Positions 29,791 through 33,699 of a stretch of 33,699 nucleotides of DNA are shown here, one piece after another. A program made the translations under genes and the position numbers. How positions within the stretch are numbered: the first letter of the stretch is position 1; each line of letters begins with the position of its first letter. The notes under the pieces are model-generated. The model did no database searches, was not told where the DNA came from, and saw only the letters and a list, made by a program, of their open reading frames with translations. Source of the DNA: an uncultured Ruminiclostridium sp. (GTDB lineage: Bacteria > Bacillota > Clostridia > Oscillospirales > Ruminococcaceae); assembly GCA_934462775.1 (NCBI GenBank), contig CAKSIR010000005.1, forward strand, positions 1 to 33,699, given 5' to 3'.

Positions 29791-29847
29791 GTATCCAGTG
29801 CAAAAGAGAAGCACACAGATAACAGAGATTTGAAAGGACAATAAGAA

Positions 29848-30738
29848 ATGAAAAAGTTTATTACATCAATAGCGGCAATCGGACTGATTGTAGGTTCAAT
29901 AGCAGGCTGCGGCAGTGCGCCGGAAAACACAACAACACAGGCAGCGGCGAACGTGCCGGACGCAGCGACCGCGGCTGACACAACAGCCGCAGCAGACGAC
30001 AACACAGCCGATTTAACAGGCACTCTTGCAATCAACGGTTCAACATCAATGGAAAAGGTTGCAAAGGCACTTAACGGCGCGTTTATGGCAAAGTATCCCG
30101 GAGTTACAATCACACTTGACCTTACGGGTTCAGGCACAGGTATTCAGGAAGCTATGGACGGCAAAATTGACATCGGCAACTCCAGCCGCTCATTAAAGGA
30201 CACAGAAACAGGACTTATTCCCACAACAATCGGTATTGACGGTATCGCAATCGTTGTAAACAACGAGAACACAGTTTCAAACCTTACTCTTGAACAGCTT
30301 GAAAAGATTTACTCAGGCGAAATCAAGAACTGGAGCGAAGTAGGCGGCGAAGATAAGGCAATCGTTGTAATCGGACGCGAGGACGGTTCGGGTACGCGCG
30401 ACGGTTTTGAAAGCATTGTAATGAAGAATTCCACGCCTTCATACGCGCAGGAGCTTGAAAGCACAGGTACGGTAATTTCAACAGTAAGCACAACAGCAGG
30501 CGCAATCGGATATGCTTCGCTTGCAAACGTTGACGACTCCATTAAGGCGCTCAGTATCGACGGCGTTTCGCCAAGCGAGGAAACAGTCAAGGACGGTACA
30601 TTCCCAATCCAGCGTCCGTTCATCTGCGTATACAAGGAAGGCAATGAAAACGAACTTATCAAGGCATACCTTGAATTTGCGCTGTCAGAAGAAGGACAGA
30701 CTCAGGTTGCAAACGCAGGCGCAGTTCCTGTAAAATAA
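29848..30738 (+). CDS. pstS: Phosphate ABC transporter substrate-binding lipoprotein
   Basis: 296 residues. A lipoprotein signal with SIAGC (Cys21) is followed by an Ala/Thr/Asp-rich linker of about 35 residues and then the periplasmic-binding fold. Phosphate-site motifs are INGSTSMEKV, SGSGTGIQEAMDG, IGNSSRSLKD and GREDGSGTRDGF, all as in PstS. It would capture inorganic phosphate at the membrane surface for a PstCAB importer. GAAAGGA lies upstream of the ATG. The usual partners pstC, pstA, pstB and phoU are not next to it, and a terminator follows, so it is a single-gene unit. Confidence 0.95.
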   Translation: MKKFITSIAAIGLIVGSIAGCGSAPENTTTQAAANVPDAATAADTTAAADDNTADLTGTLAINGSTSMEKVAKALNGAFMAKYPGVTITLDLTGSGTGIQEAMDGKIDIGNSSRSLKDTETGLIPTTIGIDGIAIVVNNENTVSNLTLEQLEKIYSGEIKNWSEVGGEDKAIVVIGREDGSGTRDGFESIVMKNSTPSYAQELESTGTVISTVSTTAGAIGYASLANVDDSIKALSIDGVSPSEETVKDGTFPIQRPFICVYKEGNENELIKAYLEFALSEEGQTQVANAGAVPVK

Positions 30739-30793
30739 ACTCCCCTGATAACAAAAGCAAAACGACGCCGCAGAAACGGTGCTCGGGCAGTAG

Positions 30794-30829
30794 AAAAACC
30801 TCGATTCGTAAACGATTCGGGGTTTTTTA
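30794..30829 (+). terminator. Terminator of pstS
   Basis: AAAAACCTCGATTCG and CGATTCGGGGTTTTTT form a long stem with a few mismatches and a final T-run. It lies 55 bases after the pstS stop codon. Confidence 0.8.
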
Positions 30830-30919
30830 CGAGTCTGAATAATAAGCCGCGAAAACAGCAGCAAGCTCCCTGAAGATGTATGCCAAGCAGTTTGCTGTCA
30901 TTTGCCGCCTTAATTTCTA

Positions 30920-30948
30920 TTGACACTGAACAATCCTTATGCTATACT
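30920..30948 (+). promoter_or_regulatory. Promoter of the ROK-like regulator
   Basis: TTGACA (30920-30925) and TATACT (30943-30948) are spaced by 17 bases, 42 bases before the start codon. Confidence 0.85.
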
Positions 30949-30990
30949 TTAAAAAACATTTGAAAAGTATTTGCGAAAGGTGCGAACAAC

Positions 30991-31998
30991 ATGAGCCGAA
31001 AAAAGCAGTATATGGCACGCATTATAAAGGAGCAGAATGTAACGGCGGTAACTCGCTGCATGAGAAAGCTGCCATACGGGACGAAAACCATTCTCGCGAG
31101 AAAGACAGGTCTGAGTACCACCACCTGCGGAACAATACTTGAGGAGATGGCGGCAAGGAACGAGGCACGATTTGACGGTTTGGAGGAATCCAGCGGCGGC
31201 AGACCTGCGAAAAAGTATGTCTACAACAACCAATTCTTCCACATACTGTGCGTTTTTCCCGTTATTGAAAACGGAGAGGCTGTAATAAACTATGCCGTGG
31301 CAAACGCGGTTTACCATGTGGTTGAGCAAGGCAAAAGGGAAGGACTGACCGTTGATGAGAAATCCATAAACAGCACCATTGCAGAGCTTATGCGAAGGTA
31401 CGGCAACATACGGGCAGTGTCCATAGGTATTCCCGGCACCGTTCACGACAGTAAAATACTGGGCTGCGCAATTCCAACGCTGAACGTCTGCGAATTAAAG
31501 GAGCGTATTGAGGAAAAATTCGGCATAAAGGCGGTAGTTGAAAACGATATGCAGTCTGCTGCAATCGGATATTTTTCGCAGAACAGACTGGACGCAAGTC
31601 AGCCGGTAACGCTTCTTAAGTTCAGCAAAAACAGCCACCCCGGTTCAGGTTCCGTCTGCAACGGCAGTATTATACAGGGCTTTTCGGGCTTTGCGGGAGA
31701 TATGGTGCAGATGGAGGTCGCCGAGGGAACGCCTTTTGAAAAACAGCTTGAAGCTCTGCAGGACGAGGAAAGCTTTATTCGCACTGCCGCAATGCGGATT
31801 ATAGCGCTGGTATCGGTTATAAATCCCATTGTAATCGTGCTTACGGGAGAACGGTTTAACAGAGAGAATATAGCTGAAATAAAAGCGCTTTGCTCGGAAT
31901 ACATTCTCGCACAGCATCTGCCTCAGTTTGTGTACAAAAGCGACCTTACAGCGGATTACACCGCAGGCTTGCTGTATTTTGCGGAAAAGATACTGTAA
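30991..31998 (+). CDS. ROK-family-like transcriptional regulator without the zinc motif
   Basis: 335 residues. The N-terminus (about 5-70) is a winged-helix unit (TKTILARKTGLSTTTCGTILEEM) ending in SSGGRPAKKYV, the GGRP wing typical of NagC/XylR-type ROK repressors. The ROK fold follows: AVSIGIPGTV, VVENDMQSAAIGYF, SGSVCNGSIIQGFSGFAGDM. The usual Cys-rich zinc motif after the AGE-like loop is absent, so sugar phosphorylation is unlikely. It probably senses a ligand and controls genes elsewhere, or its own. The ribosome site GAAAGG lies about ten bases before the ATG. It is a single-gene unit with its own promoter and terminator. Confidence 0.85.
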   Translation: MSRKKQYMARIIKEQNVTAVTRCMRKLPYGTKTILARKTGLSTTTCGTILEEMAARNEARFDGLEESSGGRPAKKYVYNNQFFHILCVFPVIENGEAVINYAVANAVYHVVEQGKREGLTVDEKSINSTIAELMRRYGNIRAVSIGIPGTVHDSKILGCAIPTLNVCELKERIEEKFGIKAVVENDMQSAAIGYFSQNRLDASQPVTLLKFSKNSHPGSGSVCNGSIIQGFSGFAGDMVQMEVAEGTPFEKQLEALQDEESFIRTAAMRIIALVSVINPIVIVLTGERFNRENIAEIKALCSEYILAQHLPQFVYKSDLTADYTAGLLYFAEKIL

Positions 31999-32032
31999 AA
32001 AATCGCCTTTGACGCGCGTCAAAGGCGATTTT
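31999..32032. terminator. Bidirectional terminator between the ROK-like gene and mrp
   Basis: The 34-base stretch is a perfect palindrome: AAAATCGCCTTTGACG and its complement around CG, ending in TTTT on both strands. It starts right after one stop codon and ends three bases before the convergent mrp stop codon. Confidence 0.9.
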
Positions 32033-32035
32033 GGG

Positions 32036-32860
32036 TTATAGGCTGCAAATTTTTGCAACGTTGTTCTGAAGAATTTCGTCCTTGACAAATTCGATTTCGC
32101 CCTTGTCAACCGCGCCTGCGATTTCAGGGTTGATCGGGATTCTGTCAGTAACCTCGATTCCGTATTCCTTTGCGACCTCGTCGAGCTTGCTTTCGCCGAA
32201 AATGTGAAGCTCTCTGCCGCAGTCGGGGCATTTAACGTAGCTCATATTTTCAACCAGTCCAAGAATCGGAATATCCATCATTTTCGCCATTTTAACAGCC
32301 TTTCCCACAATCATGGAAACAAGCTCCTGCGGAGATGTTACAACCACGATTCCGTCAATGGGCAGCGACTGGAAAACAGTCAGCGGAACATCGCCTGTTC
32401 CCGGAGGCATATCAACAAACATATAGTCAACGTTGTCCCAGATAACATCAGTCCAGAACTGCTTGACCGTGCCTGCGATGATAGGACCTCTCCATACGAC
32501 AGGGTCGGTTTCGTTTTCAACCAGCAGGTTAAGCGACATAATGTCAATACCCGTTTTGGTTCTGCAAGGGATAATTCCGCCGTCAATGCCCTTTGCTCTT
32601 TCGTGTACGCCGAATGCCTTAGGAATGGACGGTCCGGTAATATCTGCGTCAAGGATTGCTGTGTGGAAGCCCTTTCTGCTCATCTGAACGGCAAGCATCG
32701 ATGTAACAAGGGACTTGCCGACGCCGCCCTTGCCGCTGACAACAGCGATAACCTTGTTTATTCTGGAAAGCTCGTGCGGCTTTTCTCTGAAATCCTGCTT
32801 TTCCTTACGCTCGCTGCAGCTGCTTGAGCATGAGGAGCAGTCGTGTGAACATTCGCTCAT
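32036..32860 (-). CDS. mrp: Mrp/NBP35-family P-loop iron-sulfur carrier
   Basis: 274 residues. The N-terminus carries four cysteines (CSHDCSSCSSSC, positions 4-15). The P-loop SGKGGVGKS is near residue 42, with DADITGPSIP and MPPGTGDVPLTV downstream, and a CxxC pair lies near the end (KCPDCG). These are the features of Mrp/ApbC proteins, which assemble and deliver iron-sulfur clusters in an ATP-dependent way. AAAGGA precedes the ATG. It is divergent from a CobW-family metal GTPase, and the two share a promoter region. Confidence 0.94.
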   Translation of the reverse strand: MSECSHDCSSCSSSCSERKEKQDFREKPHELSRINKVIAVVSGKGGVGKSLVTSMLAVQMSRKGFHTAILDADITGPSIPKAFGVHERAKGIDGGIIPCRTKTGIDIMSLNLLVENETDPVVWRGPIIAGTVKQFWTDVIWDNVDYMFVDMPPGTGDVPLTVFQSLPIDGIVVVTSPQELVSMIVGKAVKMAKMMDIPILGLVENMSYVKCPDCGRELHIFGESKLDEVAKEYGIEVTDRIPINPEIAGAVDKGEIEFVKDEILQNNVAKICSL

Positions 32861-32895
32861 AGTTTTTATTCCTTTCGTACTGTAATACTATACTA

Positions 32896-32923
32896 ATTAT
32901 ATCCATTTTTTTAAGAATGTCAA
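32896..32923 (-). promoter_or_regulatory. mrp promoter
   Basis: On the minus strand TTGACA (32923-32918) and TATAAT (32901-32896) are spaced by 16 bases; both hexamers are consensus. Confidence 0.85.
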
Positions 32924-32932
32924 CCATATCTA

Positions 32933-32961
32933 TTGACAAACGCAAAAAATGTGACTATACT
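32933..32961 (+). promoter_or_regulatory. Promoter of the CobW-family gene
   Basis: TTGACA (32933-32938) and TATACT (32956-32961) are spaced by 17 bases. The -35 box is only nine bases from the divergent mrp -35 box. Confidence 0.85.
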
Positions 32962-33019
32962 TGTATTTGTGTAATATAATAGTATAATGCTATTGTTATC
33001 AAAGAAAGGGACGATATAA

Positions 33020-33699
33020 ATGACAAAGGTAGATATTTTTTCAGGCTTTCTCGGAGCAGGAAAAACAACTCTTATAAAGAAATTACTCTCTGACGGTTAC
33101 GACAAGAATAAAATCGTAATCATCGAAAACGAATTCGGCGAAATTGGCATTGACGGCGGCTTCTTAAAGGAAACAGGCATTCAGACCCGCGAAATGAACT
33201 CAGGCTGTATATGCTGTTCATTGGTTGGCGACTTCGGCAAGGCTCTTAAGGAGGTTCAGAACACATATAGTCCTGACCGAATTATCATCGAACCGTCAGG
33301 CGTAGGAAAGCTGTCAGATGTTGTTGCAGCAGTGGAAAAGGCGAAGGAAGACTGCGAGCTGGAAATCAACAGCCTTGTTGACGTTGTAAACGCTGAAAAC
33401 TTTGATATGTATTTTGAGAATTTCAGCGAATTTTTTGTAAATCAGATTGAAAACGCAGGCACGATTATCTTAAGCAGGGTTCAGCTTATCGATCAGGCAG
33501 AAGCTGACGCCTGCATTGCCAAAATTAAGGAAACAAACCCCAACGCGTTTATTATTGCAACGCCATGGGACGATTTGACGGGCAGACAGATTCTTGCAGC
33601 AATGGACGAGCATGGCTCGGCGGTTGCCGCTCTTATCAAGGAAAGCGAAGAAGATGTCCATCACGAACATCACCATCACGACCATGACGAGTGCTGCGG
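33020..33699 (+). CDS. CobW/YjiA-family metal-chaperone GTPase (3' end outside window)
   Basis: At least 226 residues are visible, and the frame runs off the right edge. Walker A GFLGAGKTT (residues 9-17), ENEFGEIGID, the metal motif SGCICCSL (CxCC) and EPSGVG identify the G3E/CobW family, which inserts or traffics metals such as zinc or cobalt. The usual NKxD guanine-specificity motif is replaced by LSRVQL. A His-rich stretch (HHEHHHHDHDE) lies near the window end and could bind metal. GAAAGGG precedes the ATG. It is divergent from mrp. Confidence 0.93.
   Translation, partial: MTKVDIFSGFLGAGKTTLIKKLLSDGYDKNKIVIIENEFGEIGIDGGFLKETGIQTREMNSGCICCSLVGDFGKALKEVQNTYSPDRIIIEPSGVGKLSDVVAAVEKAKEDCELEINSLVDVVNAENFDMYFENFSEFFVNQIENAGTIILSRVQLIDQAEADACIAKIKETNPNAFIIATPWDDLTGRQILAAMDEHGSAVAALIKESEEDVHHEHHHHDHDECC

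Noticed and set aside
29651..29833. Plus-strand 60-codon frame before pstS
   Set aside because: It needs a TTG start without a ribosome site, covers the likely control region, and its composition is not protein-like.
1..33699. CRISPR array, insertion sequence or rRNA gene
   Set aside because: No regular spaced repeats, transposase motifs or rRNA-like sequence were noticed on either strand.

Overview
The window joins two kinds of DNA. Positions 1 to about 17016 are the right-hand part of an integrative and conjugative element (ICE). About 17017 to 33699 is host chromosome. The host is most likely a Gram-positive Clostridia member, plausibly of the Ruminococcaceae/Oscillospiraceae. The grounds are AGGAGG-type ribosome sites, near-consensus TTGACA/TATAAT promoters, Rex, a LytTR regulator, a Bce-type exporter, and a Gram-positive type conjugation set. 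This assignment is inferred from gene content, not from a database match.

ICE (1-17016). Nearly all genes lie on the minus strand and read leftwards, away from the integrase. From right to left they are: a tyrosine integrase; a structured leader RNA; parA and parB; a small coiled-coil protein; a probable oriT; a ribbon-helix-helix mobilization protein; a MOBP-type relaxase; two related coiled-coil proteins; a 77-aa protein; a VirB2/Maff2-like pilin; a tandem SpoVG protein; a 54-aa acidic-loop protein; the VirD4 coupling ATPase; a protein with a duplicated winged-helix-like unit; a lipoprotein; VirB6; a PrgI-VirB4 fusion; and a small membrane protein. A partial plus-strand gene sits at the left edge. 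VirB8-like and wall-hydrolase genes are not seen and probably lie to the left. The right end is marked by the 3' half of a tRNA-Ser(GGA), from the anticodon loop to CCA, with no tRNA 5' half before it. The element therefore appears to have recombined in the anticodon loop, and the restored tRNA should lie left of the window.

Chromosome (17017-33699). In order: a terminator and a structured non-coding stretch; a three-gene operon (unknown, zinc-ribbon membrane protein, TPM-domain protein); a 44-aa FliM-N-like microprotein; the minus-strand mtaD-ahcY operon for S-adenosylhomocysteine recycling; an orphan LytTR response regulator; a minus-strand TIM-barrel isomerase plus YbaK pair; rex with a thioredoxin-like [2Fe-2S] ferredoxin; a BceAB-type exporter with a BceR-type operator but no adjacent two-component genes; an orphan pstS; a ROK-like regulator; and divergent mrp and cobW-family genes, the latter running off the right edge.

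The most unusual observations are these: a leader RNA whose terminator loop is complementary to the parA ribosome-site region; a relaxase with a duplicated motif I and two candidate tyrosines; a possible shared C-terminal module in four ICE proteins; the PrgI-VirB4 fusion with an internal ribosome site; the FliM-N microprotein; and the BceR-type operator.
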